From: Cryobacterium psychrophilum | GTDB taxonomy: Bacteria; Actinomycetota; Actinomycetes; Actinomycetales; Microbacteriaceae | DNA length: 64,000 bases | Reading direction: 5' to 3' | Assembly: GCF_004365915.1 (NCBI RefSeq) | Contig: NZ_SODI01000001.1 | Span: forward strand, 3,348,001 to 3,412,000 | Shown here: positions 1 through 8,784 of the stretch, in pieces | Layout: each line of letters begins with the position of its first letter | Position numbering within the stretch: position 1 is the first letter of the stretch | Position numbers and translations under genes: made by a program | Notes under the pieces: model-generated | The model's input: only the letters and a program-made list of their open reading frames with translations | What the model was told of the DNA's origin: nothing | The model's database searches: none

Positions 1-88
1 GGATGCGGTTCCACCAACGGTGGCCATGGTGCTTCGCCTGGCCCTCGGACGGCTCGGCCCCGCACAGAACCCGGGGCACCGGTCATGA
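1..88 (+). CDS. ruvA: RuvA C-terminal end (partial)
   Basis: Reading from base 2, the sequence encodes the last 28 residues of a protein ending in [18 protein letters not shown] and a TGA at 86-88. An LxxALxxLG-type helix is typical of the RuvA domain III that contacts RuvB. RuvA binds the four-way Holliday junction and loads the RuvB motor. The stop overlaps the ruvB ATG (ATGA), as usual in ruvAB operons. The 5' part lies outside the window. Identification rests on the short tail plus the gene that follows. Confidence 0.85.
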   Translation, partial: DAVPPTVAMVLRLALGRLGPAQNPGHRS

Positions 89-1119
89 CGACCGATCCGG
101 GAGTCGAGGTCACCAACCCCACGCTCGCGAGCGAAACCGAGCTCGCGTTTGAGGGTGCCCTTCGACCGACGAGCCTGGGCGAATTCGTGGGCCAGCAGAA
201 GGTTCGTGGCCAGCTCCAGCTCATGCTCACGGCCGCCACCATGCAGAATCGCACCCCCGACCATATTCTGCTCGCTGGCCCTCCGGGCCTGGGTAAAACC
301 ACGCTTGCGATGATCATCGCCTACGAGGGAAACCGGCCGCTTCGCATGTCGAGTGGTCCGGCGATCCAGCACGCCGGCGACCTCGCCGCCGTGCTGTCAT
401 CACTGGTGCCCGGCGAGGTGCTGTTTATCGACGAGATTCACCGCATGGCCCGTTCGGCCGAAGAAATGCTGTACCTTGCGATGGAAGACTTCCGGATCGA
501 CATCATGGTGGGTAAGGGTGCGGGCGCCACGTCGGTTCCGCTTGAGCTTGCCCCCTTCACGCTCGTTGGGGCAACGACGCGCTCTGGACTGCTCCCGAAC
601 CCGCTCCGCGATCGCTTCGGGTTCACCGCGAACCTCGAGTTTTATGCCGAGAGCGAACTTGAGCAGGTACTCGGCCGGGCGGCGCAGCTGATCAACCTTC
701 CGATCGGACAGCGCGCCCTGGCCGAGATTGCCGGCCGTTGCCGCGGCACACCCCGCATCGCCAATCGGCTGCTCCGCCGCGTGCGGGACTACGCGCTCGT
801 GCATGGCCACGACGCCGACCTCACCGCCGTACACGCGGCGCTGGAGCTCTACGACGTAGATGAAATCGGTCTCGACCGCCTCGACCGCGAGGTGATGAAG
901 ATCATTCTGACCCGATTCGGTGGGGGACCGGTTGGCCTCAATACCCTGTCGGTTTCGGTCGGCGAGGAGTCGGAAACCATCGAGGCGGTCGTGGAGCCCT
1001 TCCTCGTGAGGATAGGCTTCCTCACGCGCACCCCGCGAGGGCGGGTGGCGACTGGCGCAGCGTGGCGACATTTCGGTCTGAATGATCCTCAGGTCGCCCT
1101 CACCCTGGATGACCTATAA
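85..1119 (+). CDS. ruvB: Holliday junction branch migration ATPase RuvB
   Basis: A hexameric AAA+ motor that pulls DNA through the RuvA-bound Holliday junction during recombinational repair. The 344 aa length is normal for the family. Visible motifs are Walker [10 protein letters not shown] (about residues 66-74), Walker [10 protein letters not shown] (about 113-121), the sensor-1 strand GATTRSG and the arginine-finger region [10 protein letters not shown]-terminal winged helix ends in [10 protein letters not shown]. The ATG overlaps the ruvA stop (ATGA), so translation is probably coupled. No SOS-type operator can be judged because the operon start is outside the window. Confidence 0.98.
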   Translation: MTTDPGVEVTNPTLASETELAFEGALRPTSLGEFVGQQKVRGQLQLMLTAATMQNRTPDHILLAGPPGLGKTTLAMIIAYEGNRPLRMSSGPAIQHAGDLAAVLSSLVPGEVLFIDEIHRMARSAEEMLYLAMEDFRIDIMVGKGAGATSVPLELAPFTLVGATTRSGLLPNPLRDRFGFTANLEFYAESELEQVLGRAAQLINLPIGQRALAEIAGRCRGTPRIANRLLRRVRDYALVHGHDADLTAVHAALELYDVDEIGLDRLDREVMKIILTRFGGGPVGLNTLSVSVGEESETIEAVVEPFLVRIGFLTRTPRGRVATGAAWRHFGLNDPQVALTLDDL

Positions 1120-1120
1120 T
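1115..1120 (+). promoter_or_regulatory. Candidate -10 element for yajC-secDF
   Basis: A perfect TATAAT hexamer spans the ruvB stop codon. A start site about 7 nt downstream would give a roughly 67-nt leader for yajC. No convincing -35 is seen, which is common in actinobacteria. This is inference from one hexamer. Confidence 0.4.
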
Positions 1121-1193
1121 TCAAGTTGGCTCGTTATGAGTCCCCACACAAACTTCGGCCCCGTCGGCCGCTATCGGAAGGTCTCACAATTTT

Positions 1194-1592
1194 ATGGATC
1201 CGTTGACACTCGTCATGCTTGGCGTTCTGGCAATGCTCGTCTTCTTCATGTTCCGCAACGGTCGCAAGCGCAAGCGCGACCAGGAAGCACTGCAGGCCAC
1301 CATGGTCGCCGGTGCTGACGTTATGACCAACTTCGGAATGTACGGCACCATCGTGTCGATCGACGAAGAAGAGAACAAGGTGGCGCTGCTCATCGCCCCC
1401 GGCACCATCGTGAACATCCACCGCCAGACCATCGCTCGCGTGGTTGAGCCGGTCGTGGACAAGGCCGACGAGGAATCCGATGACGACGTTCTCGCGGAGA
1501 GTCCCGTTATCGAGTCCCTCGGCGAACCCGAGTTCGGGCAGCGCGTCGACAGCGACGACAATGACAACCAGCCCAAAAAGGGCGACGCGTAA
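1194..1592 (+). CDS. yajC: Preprotein translocase accessory subunit YajC
   Basis: A small single-pass membrane protein that joins SecD-SecF in the Sec translocon holo-complex. The 132 aa protein has one N-terminal membrane helix (about residues 4-20, ending MFFMF-like) followed by a basic patch RNGRKRKRD. The YajC domain contains the motif GADVMTNFGMYGTIVSID. The C-terminal tail is acidic (DEESDDD, DSDDND), a common actinobacterial extension. A GGAAGG sits 12 nt before the ATG, slightly farther than ideal. It is followed by secD and secF in the usual order. Confidence 0.93.
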   Translation: MDPLTLVMLGVLAMLVFFMFRNGRKRKRDQEALQATMVAGADVMTNFGMYGTIVSIDEEENKVALLIAPGTIVNIHRQTIARVVEPVVDKADEESDDDVLAESPVIESLGEPEFGQRVDSDDNDNQPKKGDA

Positions 1593-1604
1593 CAAACCCC
1601 TCAC

Positions 1605-1632
1605 CGTGCCCACGCCTACTGGCGTGGGCACG
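1605..1632 (+). promoter_or_regulatory. Perfect 12-bp hairpin between yajC and secD
   Basis: Bases 1605-1616 are exactly complementary to 1621-1632 around a TACT loop. No T-run follows, so it is unlikely to be an intrinsic terminator. It ends 22 nt before the secD GTG, which has only a weak Shine-Dalgarno. It may influence mRNA stability or secD translation. The structure is seen in the sequence; its function is inferred. Confidence 0.6.
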
Positions 1633-1654
1633 AGCATAGAAAGCTGAGTTCAAG

Positions 1655-3370
1655 GTGGCTAAGTCGTCCCCGGCCAAGAAGGCCTGGCGTTCCCTGACAT
1701 GGCTTGGCGTGATCATCGTCGGCCTCATCGCCTTCAACGCCGTTGGCGCCGTCAACGGGAACGGATCGTGGTCGCCCAAGCTCGCGCTCGATCTCGAGGG
1801 CGGCACACAGATCATCCTCGAGCCCAAGATTGAAGCCGGGGAAACCGTCTCCCAGGAGCAGTTGAACCAGGCCGTTTCGATCATCCGCCAGCGCATTGAC
1901 TCTGCCGGTGTCTCCGAGTCGGAGATCAACACCCAGGGTGGCACGAACATTGTGGTCTCGATCCCCGGAACACCCGACGACGCCACGATCAACCGCATCG
2001 AGTCCTCGGCGAAGCTCGAGTTCCGGCCCGTACTCGTTGCCGGAGCGCCGACCTCGGCTGCCGTCGGCGCCGACGGTACCGCCACTCCCGCGCCCGAAGC
2101 CACCATCGACCCCAACCTGTCGACCACGCCGTCCGTGGAACCCACCGACGGGAGTGACCTCAACTACGTCACCCCGGCGCTGCAGGCCCAGTACGAGGCC
2201 TTCGACTGTGCCAACGTCGACACGAGCAATGTCGCCCCGGCCGATCAGCCCCTGATCACGTGCGAGAGCGATGGCTCCGCCAAGTACATCCTCGGCCCGG
2301 TCGAGGTCGACGGTGCGAACATCTCCGACTCCACCAACGGCCAGGAAGCCGGCCAGAGTGGAACGCCCACCGGCCAGTGGGTCGTCAACATTGAATTCAA
2401 CGGCAAGGGAGCAGACGAGTTCCTCGCCGTCTCGAGCCGTCTCATCGCCCTGCAGAGCCCGCAGAACCAGTTCGCCGCCGTGCTGGATGGGAAGGTCATC
2501 ACCGCCCCTCGCGTTCTGGGGGTGACGGACACGCCTCAGATCACCGGCAACTTCGACCAGGATTCCTCAAAGGCCCTGGCCGACCAACTCAAGTTCGGCG
2601 CGCTGCCCATCAGCTTCACTGTGCAGAGCCAGGACACGATCAGCGCAACCCTCGGCTCGACGCAGCTCGTCAACGGGCTGATCGCCGGCCTGATCGGTCT
2701 CATTCTCGTCGTGATGTATTCCCTTGCGCAATACCGCCTGCTGGGTCTCGTGACGGTGGCCTCGCTCGGGGTCGCCGCCATTATCACCTACCTCCTCATT
2801 ACGATCCTGTCGTGGCGGGAAGGCTACCGCCTCTCCCTCGCCGGTGTGGCCGGACTGATTGTGGCCATTGGAATCACGGCCGACTCCTTCATCGTCTACT
2901 TCGAGCGTGTCCGCGATGAACTCCGCGACGGACGTGGTCTCGAATCCGCCGTGGAAGCCGGCTGGAAACGAGCCATTCGCACGATCATCGCCTCCGACGT
3001 CGTCAACTTCCTCGCGGCGGCGGTGCTCTTTATCCTCGCCGTGGGCAACGTACGTGGCTTCGCCCTCACCCTCGGGCTGACCACCGTGGTTGACCTCATC
3101 GTCGTTGGCCTGTTCACGCACCCCATGCTGCAACTCATCGCCCAGACTCGTTTCTTCAACGAAGGACACAAGCTGAGCGGACTCGATCCGAGAGCACTCG
3201 GCGCCGTCTACCGAGGTCGCGCACGTTTCGTGCCGTCGGTAGCTGTCCCCGGCACCAAATCTGCATCGTCAAGCCGTGAAGCGGCGAAGCGACAGACCAT
3301 CGCCGAGCGTAAGGCCGCAGAGCTCGTTGGCGCCTCGCAGGATTCGTCGACCGACGGGAAGGATTCCTAA
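1655..3370 (+). CDS. secD: Protein translocase subunit SecD
   Basis: An RND-superfamily membrane protein that uses the proton-motive force to pull translocating proteins across the membrane. It is 571 aa. The order is an N-terminal membrane helix (about residues 13-31), the D1 signature LDLEGGTQIILEP (about 47-59), a large periplasmic-type region with a Thr/Pro-rich insert near residues 135-165, and five C-terminal helices from about residue 330 with the RND segment GIGITADSFIVYFERVRDE. The tail after about residue 500 is basic and extended. Start is GTG. The TAA stop overlaps the secF ATG (TAATG). Confidence 0.96.
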   Translation: MAKSSPAKKAWRSLTWLGVIIVGLIAFNAVGAVNGNGSWSPKLALDLEGGTQIILEPKIEAGETVSQEQLNQAVSIIRQRIDSAGVSESEINTQGGTNIVVSIPGTPDDATINRIESSAKLEFRPVLVAGAPTSAAVGADGTATPAPEATIDPNLSTTPSVEPTDGSDLNYVTPALQAQYEAFDCANVDTSNVAPADQPLITCESDGSAKYILGPVEVDGANISDSTNGQEAGQSGTPTGQWVVNIEFNGKGADEFLAVSSRLIALQSPQNQFAAVLDGKVITAPRVLGVTDTPQITGNFDQDSSKALADQLKFGALPISFTVQSQDTISATLGSTQLVNGLIAGLIGLILVVMYSLAQYRLLGLVTVASLGVAAIITYLLITILSWREGYRLSLAGVAGLIVAIGITADSFIVYFERVRDELRDGRGLESAVEAGWKRAIRTIIASDVVNFLAAAVLFILAVGNVRGFALTLGLTTVVDLIVVGLFTHPMLQLIAQTRFFNEGHKLSGLDPRALGAVYRGRARFVPSVAVPGTKSASSSREAAKRQTIAERKAAELVGASQDSSTDGKDS

Positions 3371-4392
3371 TGGCCAGCTTCGCCAAGTTTGGAAATGACC
3401 TCTACACGGGCGAACGCTCGCTCAACATTGTGGGCCGACGCAAGCTCTGGTACATGATCGCCGCCGCCATGATCCTGATAGCAGTCGTGGGTCCCTTCGC
3501 CCGCGGTGGGTTCGAGTTCGGCATTGAGTTCACCGGAGGCAGCGAGTTCGTCGTCTCCGACGTGGCCACCCAGGATCAGACGAACGCAACCGATGCCGTG
3601 GCAAGCGTCGTTCCCGCCGCGGTCTCGAAGGTCTCGACCGTGGGCACCACGGAGATCCGGGTGCAGACCGACCAGCTCACGAGCGAGGACAACCGCGCCG
3701 TTCGCGCCGCCCTCGCCACGGCATTCGACGTTCCGGCAACCGACGTGACGGCCTCGTTCATCGGACCGTCGTGGGGCAAGGACATCACCGGTCAGGCACT
3801 TCGCGCCCTCGTCGTCTTCCTCGTTCTGGCCGGCACGGTCATGGCCATCTACTTCCGCACCTGGAAGATGTCCATCGCCGCCATGGTTGCGCTCCTGCAC
3901 GACCTCGTGATCACCGCTGGCATCTACGGCATCACCGGGTTCGAAATCACCCCGGCAGCCGTCATCGGCTTCCTGACGATTCTCGGATACTCGCTCTATG
4001 ACACGGTCGTGGTATTCGACAAGATCCGCGAAAACACCAGTGAAGATGGTCCGGGCTCACTACGCACGTTCGCCGACTCGGTCAACCTCGCCGTCAACCA
4101 GACGCTCGTTCGGTCGATCAACACCTCGGTGGTTGCCGCTCTCCCGGTTGCATCAATTCTCTTCATCGGCGCCTTTGTGCTCGGTGCCGGCACCCTGCGG
4201 GACATCTCCCTCGCACTGCTCATCGGTATCCTCGTTGGAACGTATTCAACGATCTTCATTGCCGCGCCGCTCTACGCCCAGCTGCGCACCCGTGAAGCTG
4301 CGACCCGCAAGCGGGACAAGAAGGCTCTCGCGGCGAAGGTCAACGCGGCGTCGGCTTCCGCTGCCCCGGTGTCCCACGAAGTGAGCGCCTGA
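3370..4392 (+). CDS. secF: Protein translocase subunit SecF
   Basis: The partner of SecD in the Sec accessory complex. The 340 aa protein has a first membrane helix at about residues 28-46, the D1-like motif EFTGGSEFVVSD (about 55-66) and the helix-4 signature LGYSLYDTVVVFDKIREN (about 208-225). This is followed by the SINTS segment of the family. The C-terminal tail is Lys/Arg/Ala-rich. It is translationally coupled to secD by the TAATG overlap. A strong hairpin lies shortly downstream, making secF the likely operon end. Confidence 0.96.
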   Translation: MASFAKFGNDLYTGERSLNIVGRRKLWYMIAAAMILIAVVGPFARGGFEFGIEFTGGSEFVVSDVATQDQTNATDAVASVVPAAVSKVSTVGTTEIRVQTDQLTSEDNRAVRAALATAFDVPATDVTASFIGPSWGKDITGQALRALVVFLVLAGTVMAIYFRTWKMSIAAMVALLHDLVITAGIYGITGFEITPAAVIGFLTILGYSLYDTVVVFDKIRENTSEDGPGSLRTFADSVNLAVNQTLVRSINTSVVAALPVASILFIGAFVLGAGTLRDISLALLIGILVGTYSTIFIAAPLYAQLRTREAATRKRDKKALAAKVNAASASAAPVSHEVSA

Positions 4393-4408
4393 GCCTGAAC
4401 GTCGGCTT

Positions 4409-4440
4409 GAGAATCGGGGTCGTTCGCGGCCCCGTTTCTC
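4409..4440 (+). terminator. UUCG-loop hairpin after secF
   Basis: A 14-bp stem (4409-4422 with 4427-4440) has one T-T mismatch and one G-T pair, closed on the very stable TTCG tetraloop. There is no T tract after it, so termination would be factor-assisted or the hairpin protects the 3' end. It sits between secF and rel and probably separates the two transcription units. Confidence 0.6.
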
Positions 4441-4526
4441 AGAACGACGTCGTTCGGTCATAATTGGTTTACACCGTTGCGGTCCGACGGTCGAAGAGCC
4501 CTCCGGCCCAGGATTGAGGTGAAGCG

Positions 4527-6779
4527 ATGACGGACACCAGCACACCGTCCCCGGCTTCTTTACGGCGTCTGGTTCCACGCATATTTTCGCGTGCCCAGCC
4601 GGCCGGTGCCGTCGACACCCTCATCAAGACGGTGCGACTTCATCACCCGAAGGTTGACTTGTCGATCATCGAGCGCGCGTACACGGCGGCCGAGCGAGCC
4701 CACGATGGGCAGATGCGGCGTAGTGGCGAGCCGTACATCACGCATCCGGTGGCCGTCGCCCAAATTCTCGCCGACCTGGGCATTGGAACCAAAACCATTG
4801 CGGCCGCCCTGCTGCACGACACCGTCGAAGACACGTCGTACACCCTCGACCAGTTGCGAGCCGACTTCGGTGACGAGATCACCATGCTTGTTGATGGGGT
4901 CACCAAGCTCGACAAGGTGAAGTATGGGGACTCGACCCAGGCCGAGACCGTGCGCAAGATGATCGTCGCCATGTCGAAAGACATCCGCGTACTCATCATC
5001 AAACTCGCCGACAGGCTGCACAACGCGCGTACCTGGGGATTCGTCCCCGCTGCATCCGCGGTGCGCAAGGCCACGGAGACGCTCGAGATCTACGCGCCCC
5101 TCGCGCACCGGCTGGGAATCCAGACGATCAAGTGGGAACTCGAAGACCTGTCCTTCGCCGTGCTGTACCCCAAGTTGTACGCCGAAATCGAAAGCCTCGT
5201 TCGCCAGCGCACGCCCCAGCGTGAAGAGTTCGTGCAGAACGTCATCGACACGATCAACGACGACCTCAAAGCCGCTCGCATCCGTGGCAAGGTTGCCGGT
5301 CGACCCAAGCAGTACTACTCGATCTACCAGAAGATGGTCGTTCGCGGTCGCGACTTCGACGAAATATACGACCTCGTCGGAATCCGCGTGCTCGTCAACT
5401 CCGTGCGCGACTGCTACGCCGTGCTCGGGTCGATCCACGCGCGTTGGACGCCGCTGCCCGGTCGTTTCAAGGACTATATCGCCACGCCCAAATTCAACCT
5501 GTACCAGTCCCTGCACACGACCGTGATGGGGCCGAGCGGTCGCCCGGTCGAGATTCAGATTCGCACGCAGGAAATGCACCAGCGAGCCGAATTCGGTGTC
5601 GCCGCGCATTGGAAGTACAAGGAACAGGTCACCGGCAAGAGCCCCGGCGTGGGCCCGAAGAGCGACACCGACATGGCGTGGCTCGCCCACATTTCGGATT
5701 GGCAGGCCGAGACGGTCGACCCCGGCGAATTCCTCGACTCGCTGCGCTACGAAATCGGTGCCAAGGAGGTCTACGTCTTCACCCCCAAGGGCCGCGTGAT
5801 CGGTCTTCCGGCCGGTGCGACGCCCGTAGACTTCGCCTACGCGGTGCACACCGAGGTAGGCCACCGCACCATGGGATCCAAGGTCAACGGCCGGCTCGTT
5901 CCCCTCGAGAGCTCTCTCCATACCGGCGATGTCGTTGAGGTGTTCACCTCCAAGAATCCCGACTCCGGCCCGAGCAAGGACTGGCTGGGCTTCGTCAAGA
6001 GTCCCCGCGCGCGCAACAAGATTCGTCAGTGGTTCACGAAGGAACGTCGGGACGAGGCTATCGAGCAGGGCCGCGACTCGATAGCGCGAGCCATGCGCAA
6101 GCAGAACCTGCCCCTGCAGAAGCTCATGAGCCAGGACTCCTTCGCCGAGGTGGCCGCGCTCATGAAGTACGAGGACGTTTCCGCCCTCTACGCCGCCGTC
6201 GGCGAGGGCCACGTGTCGACGCAGTCCGTGCTTGAGAAGGTCGTCTCCTCGATTCAGACGGTCGAAGAGAGTGACGTCAGTGACTTTCCCGTGGCGCCGA
6301 GCGGCCGCACCCAGACGCCACGTACCAGCGACTCCGGTGTACTCGTTCGGGGTGCGCCGGACATCCTGGTCAAACTCGCCCGGTGCTGCACGCCCGTTCC
6401 GGGCGACAAGATCGTGGGATTCGTCACCAGGGGGGCCGGTGTTTCGGTGCACCAGGCGTCGTGCCACAACGTGCAGTCGCTGCTGAAAGAACCCGAGCGC
6501 ATGATCGATGTCGAGTGGGCACCCACGTCGAAGAGCCTGTTCCTCGTGCACATTCAGATTGAGGCGCTCGACCGATCCGGTCTGTTGTCGGACGTGACGC
6601 GGGTGCTTTCCGAGCACCACGTGAATATTCTCTCCGCAACCGTGAACACGTCGAGCGACCGCCTCGCGATTAGTCGGTTCGTGTTCGAGATGGGGGACAC
6701 GACACACCTCGACCGGGTGCTCAACGCCGTACGGCGCATTGACACCGTCTACGACGTCTATCGCGTCAGCGACGGCTAA
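4527..6779 (+). CDS. rel: Bifunctional (p)ppGpp synthetase/hydrolase Rel
   Basis: The stringent-response enzyme of actinobacteria, making and degrading (p)ppGpp. It is 750 aa. An N-terminal HD hydrolase domain shows ALLHDTVEDT and KLADRLHNART. The synthetase domain contains RFKDYIATPK, where RFKD fits the RXKD motif of bifunctional enzymes, and the substrate-binding NLYQSLHTTV. A TGS domain follows (EVYVFTPKG), then a conserved zinc-finger-like CCTPVPGD region and a C-terminal ACT domain ending at VYRVSDG. GAGGTGAA just before the ATG serves as the ribosome site. The final 4 bp overlap the convergent next gene. Confidence 0.97.
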   Translation: MTDTSTPSPASLRRLVPRIFSRAQPAGAVDTLIKTVRLHHPKVDLSIIERAYTAAERAHDGQMRRSGEPYITHPVAVAQILADLGIGTKTIAAALLHDTVEDTSYTLDQLRADFGDEITMLVDGVTKLDKVKYGDSTQAETVRKMIVAMSKDIRVLIIKLADRLHNARTWGFVPAASAVRKATETLEIYAPLAHRLGIQTIKWELEDLSFAVLYPKLYAEIESLVRQRTPQREEFVQNVIDTINDDLKAARIRGKVAGRPKQYYSIYQKMVVRGRDFDEIYDLVGIRVLVNSVRDCYAVLGSIHARWTPLPGRFKDYIATPKFNLYQSLHTTVMGPSGRPVEIQIRTQEMHQRAEFGVAAHWKYKEQVTGKSPGVGPKSDTDMAWLAHISDWQAETVDPGEFLDSLRYEIGAKEVYVFTPKGRVIGLPAGATPVDFAYAVHTEVGHRTMGSKVNGRLVPLESSLHTGDVVEVFTSKNPDSGPSKDWLGFVKSPRARNKIRQWFTKERRDEAIEQGRDSIARAMRKQNLPLQKLMSQDSFAEVAALMKYEDVSALYAAVGEGHVSTQSVLEKVVSSIQTVEESDVSDFPVAPSGRTQTPRTSDSGVLVRGAPDILVKLARCCTPVPGDKIVGFVTRGAGVSVHQASCHNVQSLLKEPERMIDVEWAPTSKSLFLVHIQIEALDRSGLLSDVTRVLSEHHVNILSATVNTSSDRLAISRFVFEMGDTTHLDRVLNAVRRIDTVYDVYRVSDG

Positions 6780-7357
6780 GGAACCGGCTCCGAGAAGCGA
6801 GCCGCGACCAGGTCGAGCTGCGCGAGCGCCCGCGCCCGGTGCGGACCGGATCGTTGTGTGCAGGCCCGTCGAGCCTCCACGACGTCGTGGAATCCGCCGT
6901 AGCGCAGCAGGGCCCAGAGCACGGTCGTCAGGGCGCCGCGCCCGAGCGCCGGGTTCGCGTGGGCCAGGTCAACCACGGTGCGCAGGGGCGTGGTGACGCG
7001 CAGTCCCCCGAGCGCGCGGATGTCGACGTCGGAACACACCACCTCCCGTAGATGAACGTGGGTCGACGGCAAGACGTGCGCGCGGGCATGCACATCGACA
7101 CAGAGCTCGTGCTCGCGGGGCTCAGCCAGGAAACCGTAGACCCAGGCCGCACTCGCGCGTTCGATGATGCCCCGTGCGGGCACGAGCGGGGCCAACGATG
7201 CCGCGCGCAGGGAAGGACCGTCGATCTGGTCGATGGGGCACCAGCACGCACCGAGGGGATAGACCTCGCCGTCGAGGCTGGCGCACATCAGTTCGGCGAG
7301 CGGAAGTTCGCCGGGAAGGTGGCCCGGTGCCAGGGCCGCGGCAAGTCGATGCGTCAT
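6776..7357 (-). CDS. AbiEi-antitoxin-like hypothetical protein
   Basis: About 193 aa. The middle contains RASAAWVYGFL, followed by LGGLRVTTPLRTVVDLA. Segments of this kind recur in the N-terminal half of actinobacterial proteins annotated as AbiEi-family type IV antitoxin-like or DUF559 proteins. No C-terminal nuclease domain and no AbiEii toxin lie nearby. Its function is therefore unknown. The reading frame extends to an ATG at 7384. I prefer the ATG at 7357, because a CATTCT hexamer lies exactly 6 nt upstream, as in other leaderless candidates here. The 3' end overlaps the rel stop by 4 bp. Confidence 0.65.
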   Translation of the reverse strand: MTHRLAAALAPGHLPGELPLAELMCASLDGEVYPLGACWCPIDQIDGPSLRAASLAPLVPARGIIERASAAWVYGFLAEPREHELCVDVHARAHVLPSTHVHLREVVCSDVDIRALGGLRVTTPLRTVVDLAHANPALGRGALTTVLWALLRYGGFHDVVEARRACTQRSGPHRARALAQLDLVAARFSEPVP

Positions 7358-7457
7358 ATGCACAGAATGCCGCTTCTGCACCATTCAGGTCGCGTGGCGA
7401 CTGAACCTGTGGAGAAACGGCATTCCGACCGCCTGTGGAGGGCGGGTGAGCCTGAAG

Positions 7458-8699
7458 CTACGGGGCGATTGCCTTGAGCCATGCCTTGCGTGCCTCAAGA
7501 GCCTCGGTGGCCTCGGCGATGGCGGCAGCGTTCTTGCTCGCCTGAGCCTTCTCCAGCTCGACCTCGAGCTTCGCGATGGCGTCGTTCAGCTGTCCGGCAA
7601 GACCCTCGGTGCGGGCCTTGGTCTCCGGGTTGTTGCGCTTCCAGTGGTCCTCATCGAGCTTGCGCACGACGGCCTCCACCTTGCGCAGACGATCTTCAAT
7701 CGGCTTGACCTGGTCGCGGGGGACCTTGCCGATCGCATCCCACTTGCGCTGGATGGTGCTCAGCGTGTCGCGGGACTTGATGCGGTCGGTGACGGTCAGC
7801 AGGGTCTCGGCCTCGGTCAGGAGTTCGAGTTTCAGCACGAGGTTGGCGTCGTATTCCTCGTTGGAGATCGCCTCGACCTCGGACTTCGCGGAGTAGAGCA
7901 CGTCGCCAGCTGCCTTGAACTTGGCCCACATGGCGTCGTCCTGCTTCTTGCCGCTGCGACCGGCCTTCTTCCACTCCTCCAGCAGGTTGCGGTACGCAAA
8001 GACGCCGTCCGCGCCCTTGTCCGCGAGCGCTTCGGCCTGCTCGATCAGGCCCTGTTTGCGGGTGCGAACATCCTTGTGTGCGCTGTCAAGCTCCGCGAAG
8101 AACGCCTTGCGGTTCTGTTCGATGGTGGTGCGAGCGGCACGGAAGCGCTTCCACAGGTCGTTTGCCTCGCCCTTGGGGATGCGCGGAGCGTCGTGCTGGT
8201 GCGCCTGCCACTTGGCGAACAGGGCGTCGAGGGCGGCGCTGGTCTGCTTCCACTGTGTCTTGGCGGGGTCCTCAGCGGCGAGTCGTTCTGCCGCGTTCAC
8301 GATGGCGGTGCGTTCGGCGACGGCGGCGGCGGCGGCGGCCTTCGTCTCAACGCTCTGCTGCTCGGTGAGCTCGGTCACGGTTCCGCCGAGGGCGGCGAGA
8401 CGCTCGGCGAGGGCGGCGAGGTTGCCGACGGCGTTGGCGTTTGCGACCGCTGTCGTCAGGTTCGTAACGGACTTGGCGACGTCCGCGGCGGGGGCGCCGC
8501 CCTTGGCGCGCTGCTCCAGCAACGTCACCTGGCCGTTGAGTTCCACGTATTTGCGCTCAAAATACGCAAGCGCTTCTTCGGGAGTAGCGTCGGGGTACTG
8601 GCCGACGGCGCGCTCGCCCGAGGCTTCACGTACGTAAACCGTGCCGGTTTCGTCTACGCGACCCCATGGTTGCTGATCTGTCGTCGTCAAGAGGCTCAC
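7458..8699 (-). CDS. DUF349 domain protein
   Basis: 413 aa, almost wholly helical and charged, with repeated W-K-R/F-like blocks. Examples are QRKWDAIGKVPRDQ, LFAKWQAHQHDAPRIPKGEA and LLEEWKKAGR. These are the DUF349 repeat hallmarks. Ala/Glu-rich coiled-coil segments lie between them, the last at LEVELEKAQASKNAAAIAEA. The family is widespread in actinobacteria but has no established biochemical role. Start is GTG 8699-8697 with AAGG just upstream. It is probably cotranscribed with nothing upstream, since a -10-like TAGGCT lies about 50 nt before the start. Confidence 0.88.
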   Translation of the reverse strand: MSLLTTTDQQPWGRVDETGTVYVREASGERAVGQYPDATPEEALAYFERKYVELNGQVTLLEQRAKGGAPAADVAKSVTNLTTAVANANAVGNLAALAERLAALGGTVTELTEQQSVETKAAAAAAVAERTAIVNAAERLAAEDPAKTQWKQTSAALDALFAKWQAHQHDAPRIPKGEANDLWKRFRAARTTIEQNRKAFFAELDSAHKDVRTRKQGLIEQAEALADKGADGVFAYRNLLEEWKKAGRSGKKQDDAMWAKFKAAGDVLYSAKSEVEAISNEEYDANLVLKLELLTEAETLLTVTDRIKSRDTLSTIQRKWDAIGKVPRDQVKPIEDRLRKVEAVVRKLDEDHWKRNNPETKARTEGLAGQLNDAIAKLEVELEKAQASKNAAAIAEATEALEARKAWLKAIAP

Positions 8700-8749
8700 C
8701 TTGCTGCTTTCGTTGTGGGTCCCGGAGGGGACGAATACATACTGCTCTT

Positions 8750-8755
8750 AGCCTA
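8750..8755 (-). promoter_or_regulatory. Candidate -10 element for the DUF349 gene
   Basis: TAGGCT on the minus strand. It would start RNA near 8743 and give a leader of about 45 nt. The hexamer matches the TANGCT form seen before several other genes of this window. There is no clear -35. Confidence 0.4.
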
Positions 8756-8784
8756 TTGCAAGCCCGAGCCCGGATCGCGTGATC

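Noticed and set aside
5444..5938. 164-aa Arg-rich frame inside rel
   Set aside because: Alternative frame of rel without ribosome site or motifs.
4560..6707. 715-aa open frame on the minus strand across rel
   Set aside because: It is a mirror of the rel coding frame in G+C-rich DNA, with no family motifs; rel itself is fully supported.
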